Positions 25,826 to 35,300 of a DNA stretch of 63,421 nucleotides are shown here, one piece after another. Origin of the DNA: Prevotella sp. (lineage in GTDB: Bacteria > Bacteroidota > Bacteroidia > Bacteroidales > Bacteroidaceae). The stretch covers positions 1 through 63,421 of the forward strand of contig JAFTFG010000026.1 in assembly GCA_017449675.1 (NCBI GenBank), given 5' to 3'. The notes under the pieces were generated by a model. That model was not told the origin of the DNA. It saw only the letters and a list, made by a program, of their open reading frames with translations, and did no database searches. The position numbers and the translations under genes are program-made. Every line of letters begins with the position of its first letter. The first letter of the stretch is position 1.

Positions 25826-27240
25826 TATTTTTTATTTTGATGTATTTTAATTATTTCATTTGCTATATCCGTAGCCTGAGTAATACGGTGTGCCATACCG
25901 ATACCGTCACGAAGGTTGCCACCCAGAATGAGTCCTTGATACTGACTTTCCAGACTTGCTACAGCCTCCATGCGGCGACCGCTGTCAATACCATATTGTG
26001 GTATCGCTTTCCGATGGCGGGATATATGGATAAAATTAGGCTTTGCCTCCATAGGGAATTTCAGCATCTCATACAGACAACCTGTCACCAGTTGCTCTAT
26101 CTGCTCATCTGGGAGGTCAAGCATCTCTGGATGTCTCATGCCACCGATAAAGAAAGAGAACAACACCCCACCCTTCGGTGCACGTTGTGTGAAACATGCA
26201 GACGGGAACAATATACCAAGGATGCGCCTCCGCTCCACTGTGGGAACCAGTCCCCCAAAAGCGATATAGTCACCTCCGAACGTGTCGGGCATTCCCACAT
26301 TGACTTCCATCACCGGGGCGTATGTCAAACTGGCAATGGCACCCATGCGCTGTTCGTCAACGAAAGGTAATAATACTGGCAGGTTATAAGCACCACAGGT
26401 TGTTACCACAAAACGACTACGAATCACTTTCTGCTGTCCATCAGCAGAGAGGAAGGATGTCTGCCATCCACCATCGACGGGAGTCACTCTTACCTTAGAA
26501 ACTCCTAGCGAGATATTCTCCTCTCCGATATAATCTGCCTCCGCTTGCGGAATATGACTCAGTCCCCCTTGCGCCGAGAACACTTTCTTGGTGGCAAGGC
26601 GATCACGGTCAGTCTTGGGCTCTTTCATCTTAGCGATGGAGCCACGGATAAAACTGCCATAGTTCTGCTCTAAGTGATAGAGTTTGGGAAGGGCGTAACG
26701 GGTAATGAGTGTATCCGGATTGCCCGCATATACTCCAGAGATAAAAGGGTCTACCGCATAGTCGACAAAAGACTTTCCCAAGCGACGGCGAGCCAAAGAG
26801 CCAACACTCTCATCCGGGTCTGTTCCTTTTCTACGCCATGGTTCTCCTAAGATACGTAGTTTGTCTGTCCAACGAAACAAGGGAGTGGTCAATCCACTCA
26901 AGGGACCAGATGGTAAATCGTGAAAACGGTCATCTTTCCATATCAAACGACGTTTCGAAGAGTCAGGCGCAGTCTCCAACACACAATTACCACCTGAAGT
27001 GATAGCCAAGTCATTCATCAACTCGGCTACCTCAGGTGTCGAGACAGAACCGGTCGTAGGACCTGTCTCAAAGATATAGTCATTTTTGTGGTTGGTCTGT
27101 ATCTGTCCACCAATACGTGTGTCAGTCTCCACAATATGAACACCGACCCCCTTTCTCGATAACCAATAGGCGGTGGTAAGACCTGTCAGTCCCGCACCTA
27201 TTACCACTACTGGAATTTCTATTTCATTGTCTATTTGCAC
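25825..27240 (-). CDS. hemG: Protoporphyrinogen/coproporphyrinogen oxidase (HemY/HemG family)
   Basis: This FAD enzyme oxidises porphyrinogen in late haem synthesis. The Rossmann motif GAGLTG is at residues 15-20, followed by an FAD-ribose Glu in VHIVETD, the family block SGVYAGNPDTL, and the C-terminal LGGNLRDGIGMAHRI. I start it at GTG 27240 (471 residues). The longest frame begins at 27291, but a promoter TTG-N20-TACCTTTG lies inside that extension, so transcription starts after it. It is coupled to the receptor gene. Many Prevotella lack early haem steps and keep the last ones, so a paired importer would make sense (inference). Confidence 0.88.
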   Translation of the reverse strand: MQIDNEIEIPVVVIGAGLTGLTTAYWLSRKGVGVHIVETDTRIGGQIQTNHKNDYIFETGPTTGSVSTPEVAELMNDLAITSGGNCVLETAPDSSKRRLIWKDDRFHDLPSGPLSGLTTPLFRWTDKLRILGEPWRRKGTDPDESVGSLARRRLGKSFVDYAVDPFISGVYAGNPDTLITRYALPKLYHLEQNYGSFIRGSIAKMKEPKTDRDRLATKKVFSAQGGLSHIPQAEADYIGEENISLGVSKVRVTPVDGGWQTSFLSADGQQKVIRSRFVVTTCGAYNLPVLLPFVDEQRMGAIASLTYAPVMEVNVGMPDTFGGDYIAFGGLVPTVERRRILGILFPSACFTQRAPKGGVLFSFFIGGMRHPEMLDLPDEQIEQLVTGCLYEMLKFPMEAKPNFIHISRHRKAIPQYGIDSGRRMEAVASLESQYQGLILGGNLRDGIGMAHRITQATDIANEIIKIHQNKK

Positions 27241-27260
27241 CTTTTCAATCTTTACGGATG

Positions 27261-27291
27261 CAAAGGTACGAAGGATTAGCCAAACATGCAA
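27261..27291 (-). promoter_or_regulatory. hemG-receptor promoter
   Basis: TTG (27289-27291), 20 bases, TACCTTTG (27261-27268), then CATCCG as at gdhA. It forces the start of the oxidase downstream to GTG 27240. Confidence 0.72.
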
Positions 27292-27310
27292 TCCACATTT
27301 ATATGGATTT

Positions 27311-28288
27311 TCAAGTATTCAGTGCTCCACAGTTCGGACAACGGCCTTTTTTCGATAAAGGTGCACCACACTTTCCACAGAGATAACGACTATGAGTGGT
27401 ATGAATATAGCATCGCAAGGCAAAGGTGACGTAGACAATGAGTAATGGATAACCTATATAATATAAGGTGGAAACACTAAATACCACATAGTCGATAGCA
27501 CATACTCCCGCCAAACCACCAAGATACAACAAAGCGTCTGCCCCTGACAGATGACGCAGCACATCGTCAAAAGCAGCAACAGCCACAATAATAATTGCCC
27601 ATACGGATGCGACAAACATAGCCAGATGCAGTGGAAGCGTAAAAGGATTAAGTGAGGGATGATAATAGAAATGACGCCACGACTCGGCACCAAAGAGTTG
27701 GATTGACGCATAGAGGGTGGCAGATGAAGCAACCAAAAGACAAAGAAGTGTGGGATAAAAAGAGTCTATGTCATTGAAATGTACTATCGGCGCATTATGC
27801 CGGTTCAAGAGATAGAGTCCGTATGCCACCAGCATGACCACTAGAAAGGCAAGGAATACAAGTAGGTGAGTGTTAGAGAAATAGTCAATAAACTGTGAGA
27901 TGGGATCATCGGGAGACACCCCTTCCAACATCTCGCTCTCACGAATCCATCCCTGTGTCATCTGGTCACGTGCCACTTTCACCCATACCGAATCGACAGA
28001 ATCAGTAGGAATGGTCTGTATATCGGCTACGACAAGTCTTTCCCCCTCCGCCACGTAAAGTGTGTCAAAAGCCATCTCACCGGGCTGGTCCGATAAAGGA
28101 AGACTCTCTGCATTAACCACAAAATTATAGTTTTGAGTATAGTGATGAGTGGTAAAGAAGGAAATGCTGTCCAGTTGTCTCTCCGTCAGATCCCATGCAT
28201 CAGAAGTCAGAGGACCACGATTATAGCAAGCCGTCACTAACATGACGACAATGATCATGAGGAAATATTCAATCTGTCGCATACACAT
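27311..28288 (-). CDS. Membrane lipoprotein with C-terminal zinc ribbon
   Basis: The 325-residue protein begins with a lipoprotein signal (MLVTAC, Cys about residue 21). It has an extracytoplasmic region of about 120 residues containing an SH3-like stretch (VKVARDQMTQGWIRESE) and then about five hydrophobic spans from residue 145 to 285. It ends in a zinc ribbon C-x2-C...C-x2-C (CGKCGAPLSKKGRCPNCGA). The ribbon would be cytoplasmic if the spans are odd in number. It is the last gene of the long signalling operon and its start overlaps the U32 gene by 20 bases. The zinc ribbon links it in style to the first genes of the operon. Function not known to me. Confidence 0.75.
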   Translation of the reverse strand: MCMRQIEYFLMIIVVMLVTACYNRGPLTSDAWDLTERQLDSISFFTTHHYTQNYNFVVNAESLPLSDQPGEMAFDTLYVAEGERLVVADIQTIPTDSVDSVWVKVARDQMTQGWIRESEMLEGVSPDDPISQFIDYFSNTHLLVFLAFLVVMLVAYGLYLLNRHNAPIVHFNDIDSFYPTLLCLLVASSATLYASIQLFGAESWRHFYYHPSLNPFTLPLHLAMFVASVWAIIIVAVAAFDDVLRHLSGADALLYLGGLAGVCAIDYVVFSVSTLYYIGYPLLIVYVTFALRCYIHTTHSRYLCGKCGAPLSKKGRCPNCGALNT

Positions 28289-30098
28289 TCATCTGACAAT
28301 TCTTACAATCAAACTCCAAACGGAAACGTCTTCCATCACCCATACGAAGGAAAAGAGGTTCCTTCCATTGTGGTTTCCTGCCTCCATGACGTACACACAT
28401 ACCAAGGGAGTAGCGCAGACAATGACGGCACTGCATCAACAGCCCTTCTTTCTCTGGCTCCAATTCATAGGCAGATGCCATATCATGCAACCCTTGATCC
28501 TGATAGAAAGCACGAGCAAGACGGTTGGAAATATTATATAGATAAGGAAGGCGGTACCTTCGGCCCTCGAAGGCGGCACCTTCGACCCTCGAAGGCGGCA
28601 CCTTCGACCCTCGGAGGCGGCACCTTCGACCCTCGGAGGCGGCACCTTCTAAAAAGCGATGCCTTAACTCCGCCAACAGACTGCTTGGAATGAAGTAGTT
28701 GAAGCCTTCCGGCAACTCCACTCTACTACACGCATAGGGGGTACCTCCCAGTCGTGACAACTGACGGACGATATTCTCACGCTGTGGCTTCTCAGCCTGC
28801 TGATGCTCACAGGAGATACTTACCTCTATATCCATATCACTCACGGACAGTGCGAAGCCATCGGCAGTAGCCTCCAAACGCATCACCAATGGAATCTTAC
28901 GCTCACTGCTCTTATGCGACAGGATACGCTCGAACTCCTGGTCGTTGTTCCGATAGAGTGCCATCCCCGCACGCAGATTTCGCGGCATCTCATGCGGATA
29001 GAGCCGATTACCCTCCGCACGGTTCACACGGAAACCTTCTAACTCACGGTTCTGATTGATAAAACAGAGTCCGTCACCATTAGCAAAGGATGCCGTTCCT
29101 GCCACATTGAAAGAGTCACGGCGTGTTTCCTTGACATAACCCACATACTCCCCCATCGCTTTAGGTGTATCCGGTGAGCAAATATCCGGTTGACGCCCAT
29201 GCAGAAAGTATGTCGTAAACCCACGGTTGAAAGTCTTGTTCAAATTGGGCGTAAACGTATAGGCGCAATGTCCCAATGAAGCCCTACAATATTGATTAGG
29301 ATATCGGTCTATCAAGGCATCCAAACGTTGACGATAAGCACTTACTACATTCTTCACATAGTTGATATCTTTCAGTCGACCTTCTATTTTGAAAGAGGTT
29401 GCGCCTGCACGTACCAGTTCCTCCAGGTGGTCACTCTGATTCAGGTCCTTCAAAGACAGCAGATACCGTTGGTGCTCCAGTTCCTGACCATCGGCATCCA
29501 CCAAATCAAATCTCATGCGACAGAATTGAGCACATGCCCCACGATTGGCAGAACGTCCAAAACAATACTGGGACGCATAACATAATCCGCTATAACTAAC
29601 ACAAAGAGCACCATGCACGAAAACCTCCAGAGCCATATCCGGTACCTCTTGATGAATCTTCGTAATCTCCTCGACAGACAACTCCCGGGCAAGAACCGCA
29701 CGTTGGAAACCGACATGCTGCAGCCAACGTACTTTTTCTACAGTCCGATTGTCCGTCTGTGTAGAGGCATGTAATGCAATAGGAGGCAGTTCCATGGTAA
29801 GAATTGCCATATCCTGTACCAGAATAGCGTCTACCCCAATCTCATAAAGTTGGCAGATCAGTTGCCTCGTTGCCTCCAGTTCATGGTCATAAAGAATGGT
29901 GTTCACCGTGACATACACTTTCACCCCATACGGGTGTGCATAGTCACATAGTTGACGGATATCTTCCACACTGTTTCCCGCAGCCGCCCTTGCACCAAAA
30001 CGCTGCGCCCCTATATAGACAGCATCAGCGCCATGGTCAACCGCTGCCATTCCACAGGCAAGGTCTTTGGCGGGTGCAAGCAGTTCCAGCGGTGTCAT
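28269..30098 (-). CDS. U32 peptidase-family protein (RlhA-like) with a repeat-derived insertion
   Basis: The 609-residue protein starts with the U32 hallmark LLAPAKDLACGMAAVDHGADAVY. It carries the cysteine motif region YSGLCYASQYCFGRSANRGACAQFC and a C-terminal collagenase-associated region with more cysteines (CRHCLRYSLGMC). Relatives such as RlhA hydroxylate C2501 of 23S rRNA using a prephenate pathway and iron-sulphur chemistry; that role is likely but not proven here. Residues about 483-517 (EGAASEGRRCRLRGSKVPPS and onward) are encoded by an in-frame 22-bp tandem repeat and look foreign to the fold. The ATG overlaps the metA stop by four bases. Confidence 0.85.
   Translation of the reverse strand: MTPLELLAPAKDLACGMAAVDHGADAVYIGAQRFGARAAAGNSVEDIRQLCDYAHPYGVKVYVTVNTILYDHELEATRQLICQLYEIGVDAILVQDMAILTMELPPIALHASTQTDNRTVEKVRWLQHVGFQRAVLARELSVEEITKIHQEVPDMALEVFVHGALCVSYSGLCYASQYCFGRSANRGACAQFCRMRFDLVDADGQELEHQRYLLSLKDLNQSDHLEELVRAGATSFKIEGRLKDINYVKNVVSAYRQRLDALIDRYPNQYCRASLGHCAYTFTPNLNKTFNRGFTTYFLHGRQPDICSPDTPKAMGEYVGYVKETRRDSFNVAGTASFANGDGLCFINQNRELEGFRVNRAEGNRLYPHEMPRNLRAGMALYRNNDQEFERILSHKSSERKIPLVMRLEATADGFALSVSDMDIEVSISCEHQQAEKPQRENIVRQLSRLGGTPYACSRVELPEGFNYFIPSSLLAELRHRFLEGAASEGRRCRLRGSKVPPSRVEGAAFEGRRYRLPYLYNISNRLARAFYQDQGLHDMASAYELEPEKEGLLMQCRHCLRYSLGMCVRHGGRKPQWKEPLFLRMGDGRRFRLEFDCKNCQMNVYATD
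28548..28649. repeat. 22-bp tandem repeat inside the U32 gene, about 4.6 units
   Basis: Units of 22 bp start at 28548, 28570, 28592, 28614 and 28636 (last one 14 bases). The plus-strand consensus is RAGGCGGCACCTTCGACCCT plus CG, with GAAGGTGCCGCC-type dyads. Because 22 is not a multiple of three, the frame rotates and the protein repeats every 22 residues (three units) without a stop. Only single-base differences separate units, so the array is recent. Confidence 0.95.
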
Positions 30099-31012
30099 CG
30101 TATCTGGTTGATATCGTAAGGTGTCTCTTGGTAGACGTAATAGTTAATCCAATTGCTATAAAACAAATTGGCATGTGCGCGCCATGTCACCAATGGTCCT
30201 TTCGACGGGTCATTGTCACGATAGTAATTCTTAGGCAAGTCGACATCGTCACGGATATCTTTGTCACGCAGATACTCTTTGTCAAGGGTATCTGGAGCGT
30301 ACTCCAGATGACCAGTAACGAAGAGTTCCCTACCACCACGAGCCATGACGATACTCACCCCGCTTTCGGGCGACTCGGCGAGGAGTGTCAGTTCACGATT
30401 GGCAAGGATATCCTCCCTATGTATCTCGGTATGGCGACTATGAGGCATGTGGAACATATCATCAAAACCACGGAAGATTGGAAGTTGCGGCTGTAGGATA
30501 TCCTGTGGGAAGATACCGAACATCTTCTTGGCCAGCGGGTATTTAGGAATATCATAATGATAGTAGAGACCCGCCTGGGCTGCCCAACAAATATATAATG
30601 TACTCGTTACATGTGTTCGAGCCCATGAGAAAATCTCTTTCATCTCGTCCCAGTAAGACACTTTCTCGAAATCAAGTGTCTCTACGGGTGCTCCTGTGAT
30701 AATCATTCCGTCATACTTCTCATAGCGCATCTGCGCAAAGTCACGGTAAAACATCATCATGTGCTCTATTGGGGTGTTCTTCGGCGTATGACTACGCAGT
30801 TTCATGAAACTGATCTCCAACTGCAAGGGGGTGTTCGACAACAAGCGGATGAGGTCTGTCTCCGTCGTAATCTTCAACGGCATGAGGTTGAGGATGACAA
30901 TCTTCAATGGACGGATATCCTGCATATGAGCACGGGAGTCATCCATCACAAAGATATTCTCCTGTTTCAACAGGTCAATGGCAGGAAGTTTGTCTGGTAA
31001 TCTTAACGGCAT
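30095..31012 (-). CDS. metA: Homoserine O-acetyltransferase, MetA type
   Basis: This is the first committed step of methionine synthesis. With the start at ATG 31012 (AAGGAT ribosome-binding site, MPLRLPDKLPA) the protein has 305 residues, the normal MetA length. C142 (YICWAAQ), H235 and E237 (VTGHLEY) then fall exactly on the classical numbering. Position 111 is Glu (TGAPVETLDFE). In the family, Glu111 goes with acetyl-CoA use and Gly111 with succinyl-CoA use, so I call it the acetyl enzyme. A frame opening at 31042 overlaps the phosphatase gene and adds residues with no match. It sits inside the signalling operon, 8 bases after the PP2C stop. Confidence 0.94.
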   Translation of the reverse strand: MPLRLPDKLPAIDLLKQENIFVMDDSRAHMQDIRPLKIVILNLMPLKITTETDLIRLLSNTPLQLEISFMKLRSHTPKNTPIEHMMMFYRDFAQMRYEKYDGMIITGAPVETLDFEKVSYWDEMKEIFSWARTHVTSTLYICWAAQAGLYYHYDIPKYPLAKKMFGIFPQDILQPQLPIFRGFDDMFHMPHSRHTEIHREDILANRELTLLAESPESGVSIVMARGGRELFVTGHLEYAPDTLDKEYLRDKDIRDDVDLPKNYYRDNDPSKGPLVTWRAHANLFYSNWINYYVYQETPYDINQIR

Positions 31013-31020
31013 AATCCTTA

Positions 31021-31767
31021 TTACATAACAGAAATAACACAAGCAGAGACATTATCATAGCCACCGGCAATGATGGCGGCTTCACAGAGTCTGTTGGCAG
31101 AGGCCTCTTCCCCCAACAATCTTTCAATATCCTCATCAGGCACCATATCGTTCAGACCGTCTGAGCAGATCAAATAGATGTCTCCTTGTAGGAAATCATC
31201 CGTAAACTCATATAAATCCAAATAGGAATTCTTACAGCCTGCACCAATACAATTAGTTATCACATTGGAATGACGCTTTTCTCCCTTAACCACATTCAAA
31301 GAGTGATCGGTTGATAACTGTGTCAGACGACCGTCACGCAGACGATACAGGCGACTGTCACCACAACTCATCCAATAATACTTCTGGCCGTAATAAACAA
31401 TACCCACGAGTGTTGTCCCCATTTCTGCCAAGGAGGGATCGACATGTCCTTTAGAAGCAATCATCTTATTGACAGAGTCAAGCCACTCCATCATCATCTC
31501 ATTAAACTCACCGATAGAGAGTCCTTTGGGCAGGTCATTAACAAAAAACTGCAGATTAGCCAAGACATCGGCACTGGCCACCTCACCCGCTTTATGTCCA
31601 CCCATTCCGTCTGCTAGAGCGATAACGAAACGGTCTATATTCTCTGACATAAACTCCGTATGATATGCCTCACTACGCACAAACTTGTCGTAGGCCAGCA
31701 CCATATCCTCATTATTACTTCTCACACATCCCACACGGCTAGCAGCCGTTAAGACTATTCTACTCAT
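31021..31767 (-). CDS. PP2C-family Ser/Thr protein phosphatase
   Basis: This is a 248-residue single-domain, soluble phosphatase of the PP2C/PPM fold. The metal ligands are visible: D21 in SNNED, D53-G54 in ADGMGGHKAGE, the acidic motif CSDGLND, and DN in GGYDNVSA. It should remove phosphate from targets of the kinase encoded four genes upstream. It has no membrane segment or extra domain. It lies 37 bases after the FHA gene. Confidence 0.93.
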   Translation of the reverse strand: MSRIVLTAASRVGCVRSNNEDMVLAYDKFVRSEAYHTEFMSENIDRFVIALADGMGGHKAGEVASADVLANLQFFVNDLPKGLSIGEFNEMMMEWLDSVNKMIASKGHVDPSLAEMGTTLVGIVYYGQKYYWMSCGDSRLYRLRDGRLTQLSTDHSLNVVKGEKRHSNVITNCIGAGCKNSYLDLYEFTDDFLQGDIYLICSDGLNDMVPDEDIERLLGEEASANRLCEAAIIAGGYDNVSACVISVM

Positions 31768-31804
31768 AAAAACTAATACAATCTTAATTTATAAACTAGT
31801 GATG

Positions 31805-32374
31805 TCAACTGACACTCACCTGCAAGTTGATATTTGCCAAGGACACGATATCACCACTCTTGATGGACATCGGAATATCAGGCAACAAATCACGCTCATT
31901 CAATTTCGTACCATTAGAAGAATGCTTATCGATGATACACCATCCTGTATCCGGCTTATAAATCAGTTGCGCATGAACACTGGACACATACATATTACCG
32001 TCGAACAACTGTTGGTACGGACCTTGTTTACGACCTATAATAGCACCATTGATGCCCACCATCCGGATATTCAAAGACGGATTGTATAGGGTCAGTGTAG
32101 GAATTCCCTGTATCTGTACATCCGGAGGCGACATGGTATTATTCGCTTCCCTTGCCGTCGCAAAGGTACGACTGATATCGGCAGCGGTGGCATGTGTGTT
32201 GGACTGGCTGGGCTGTTCCTCACCCGGTGCAGCCATCAGGCCTCCACAATGAGTACAGCGCCGTCCCGTACCGACACGACCGCAATTCGAGCAATACTGT
32301 AATGCCTGACCACACTGATCACAATAACAAGACTGTTCTTCTATCTCTTCTCTACAACTCGGACATATTATCAT
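31805..32374 (-). CDS. Zinc-ribbon and FHA-domain protein
   Basis: The 189-residue protein has a double zinc ribbon in its first 45 residues (four CxxC pairs: CPSC, CDQC, CSNC, CTHC), a low-complexity linker, and a C-terminal FHA domain (about 95-185). The phosphothreonine-binding signature is present: G-R-K after the second strand, S-S-V-H-A, and SSNG. FHA domains read phosphorylated threonine, so this is the likely reader of the kinase in the same operon. The ATG overlaps the stop of the AAA+ gene by four bases. Confidence 0.92.
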   Translation of the reverse strand: MIICPSCREEIEEQSCYCDQCGQALQYCSNCGRVGTGRRCTHCGGLMAAPGEEQPSQSNTHATAADISRTFATAREANNTMSPPDVQIQGIPTLTLYNPSLNIRMVGINGAIIGRKQGPYQQLFDGNMYVSSVHAQLIYKPDTGWCIIDKHSSNGTKLNERDLLPDIPMSIKSGDIVSLANINLQVSVS

Positions 32375-35300
32375 AACTCATCCTTTATATCTTCTGGCAG
32401 TATCAACTGGTAAGTTTCCTGTGTGACCTCATTCTGAGGCATACCACTTACACGGACAGACAACTGCTGTATCGTTTCATCTAACATGTTACGCATCTCA
32501 CGGGCATTACCGAAAGAGTCAGTCTTACTGACTACCTTACGACAGATAAGATCCATGAGTTTGAACTCTGCCGCAGGTGACAAGGTGTAATTATCCTTGG
32601 CAGCCATCTTCTTGTAGATAGCCAACAACTCATCCTCGTTATAGTCTTCGATATGCATCTTATGCGTGAAGCGACTAGCAAGACCTGGATTGACATTCAT
32701 GAATGTCTCCATCTCATCCTTGTAGCCCGCCGCTATCACAACGAACTTACCACGATCATCCTCCATACGCTTCATCAACGTATCAATAGCCTCCTTACCA
32801 TACTGGTCGTTCTCCGATGATAACGTATATGCCTCGTCAATAAACAAGATACCACCCATTGCCTTGTCACACATATTATTGACAATCTTCGGGGTCTCAC
32901 CCATATACTTGCCAACCAATGTAGCACGACTAGCCTCCACCACACGGCTGGTTGGTAATATCTCCATACTCTGGAGAACCTCACCCATCTTACGGGCGAT
33001 AGAGGTTTTTCCAGTACCGGGATTACCCGTTAAGATGAAATTCATTGCCATCTGCTGTACCTTACCAGCCCCCATTGCCGCACGCTGTTTCATAAACATG
33101 CTCTGTACGGCCAAGCGACGAATCATATTCTTGACAGTACGCATACCAATAAACTCGTCGAGTTCGTTGAGGACCTCGTCCAATGGACGTACCTTCTCAC
33201 TCTGCGGAACAGCGAGATCTGCCTCTGTGATACGATACATATCCTCGTCCTTGAAGTCGGGATTGTTCACTTCCTGCATCAAGCGCTGACTCTGCTTCTC
33301 GACTGCGGCATCAAATATACGACGTGCCTCACGAGCATTACCGAAGTTCTTATCACGACGAAGATACAACTGTTCAAACTGGCGATGGATAGCCTCACGG
33401 GTTGCATCATCAACAGTGAAGTTCTTCCCTTTAGCAAGATTGATGAATATCTGTGTCAGTTCATCAGGTGTGTAATCATCGAAATGAATAGTCTGCGTGA
33501 AACGACTCTTCAGTCCGGGGTTCGTGTCGATAAAGTCGTGCATCTGATCAGTATAGCCTGCCACGATACATATAAACTTACCACGGTCATCCTCCAAACG
33601 CTTGAGTAACGTATCAATAGCCTCACTACCGAAAGAGTCCTGATCACTGGACTTCAGGGTATAGGCCTCATCAATAAACAGCACACCACCCATCGCCGAG
33701 TCGATCAACTGGTTCGTCTTGATAGCCGTCTGACCAGAATAGCCAGACACCAATTTACTTCTATCTGCCTCCACCAACTGACCACGAGACAAGACACCCA
33801 GAGTACGGAACACATCTGCCATAATTCGTGCCACGGTCGTCTTACCTGTACCGGGGTTTCCCGTAAAGACATAATGCTTACCTTGGAAGGTATTGGTCTC
33901 ACCGCGACGTATCTGCAGATTGAGGAAGGCGGCAAGGTTGGAAATCTCCTGTTTGACAGCCGCTAATCCAACCATACCATTCAGTTTTTCCAGACACTCT
34001 GTATAGTCAACAGCCTTTGGTGCCTCATACGGGATATCCTCTTGCGTAATGGTCATCAGTTCCTCATTGGTCTTCGTCGACATATCCTCTTTCTGAAGAC
34101 GCTCTGCCTGCTTGGCGCATATCTTATCAAACAACTGACGCATAGTACGACCATTGGCGAAATCCTTATCACGGGATTCATATTTCTCCGTAATCATCTT
34201 ACGGGCCAACTCTTCTGCATCAGGTGCGAATACGTATTTCTTCGACTTGGCGAATACCTGCATGATCTGATAGAGTTCATCAGGATTATAGTCTTCGATA
34301 TTGAGGAAATAACTAAAACGACTTCGTACACCAGGATTGATACGGAACAGATTCTCCATCTCCGTACGGTAGCCGGCAGCAATAACCACGAACTTACCAC
34401 GGTCGTCCTCCATACGCTTCATCAACTGCTCCAGAGCCTGTGCTCCCTGATTATCACGATCACCACCTTGACTGACAGGTGCTAACGTATAAGCCTCGTC
34501 AACAAAGAGGATACCGCCCATTGCCTTGTCGCATAAACGGTCAACGACTTTCGGAGTCTCACCTTGATAGGGACTAACCATCTTAGCACGGTCACACTCT
34601 ACGACATGTCCACTGTCAAGATAACCGATAGCCTCAAGAATCTCACCCAACTTACGGGCTATTGTCGTTTTACCCGTACCGGGATTACCCGTGAGTACAA
34701 TATGGATGCCAGCCTTCTGCTGCTCGCCCAATCCACGTTGGGCACGTTGTACACTATTCTGGACACTATAGGCGATCTCGCGAACCGCCTTCTTCACCTC
34801 GTCCATTCCAATATACTGGTCGAGGTCACTGAGAATATCATCCAAGGAACGCTCTTCGGGAACATAGCCGCGAATATCCCCCTCCTCTATCACCGTGGCA
34901 TCTGCACCCCTACTGATAAACGATGTGAAAATATCCTCTGCTGTCTTGACCGCCAGATGACAATAGCCAAACGTGTCATCTTTGATCTTAACCTGGTATT
35001 GGAAATAACGCTCTAACTTATGCTCCGCCTCCGGCGTATAAGCAGAGATACCATACTTAACCCGGAGTTCTTGCTTACAGACCTCACACAATTCAGCATA
35101 ACCGGGGGTCGGTAAACGGAAAATATATTTGAAACGGTTCTGAGCAGCCGGATTGTTGACCAAGAAATCATCAAGTCCCTTGGGAAGGCCCGAGATAATG
35201 ACTATAGGGTTGTCGTCCCATTTATCCATTTCGACAAACAGTTTGTCAAGGGGATTCACCTGATTGGAATAACGGTCTGGCAACAGTTTCTGTACGTTGT

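Noticed and set aside
27241-27291. Extended N-terminus of the porphyrinogen oxidase
   Set aside because: The extension contains the promoter itself, so it cannot be translated from that transcript.
27290-27309. Hairpin AATCCA...TGGATT as operon terminator
   Set aside because: Only six pairs and no T run on the minus strand; overlaps the hemG promoter.
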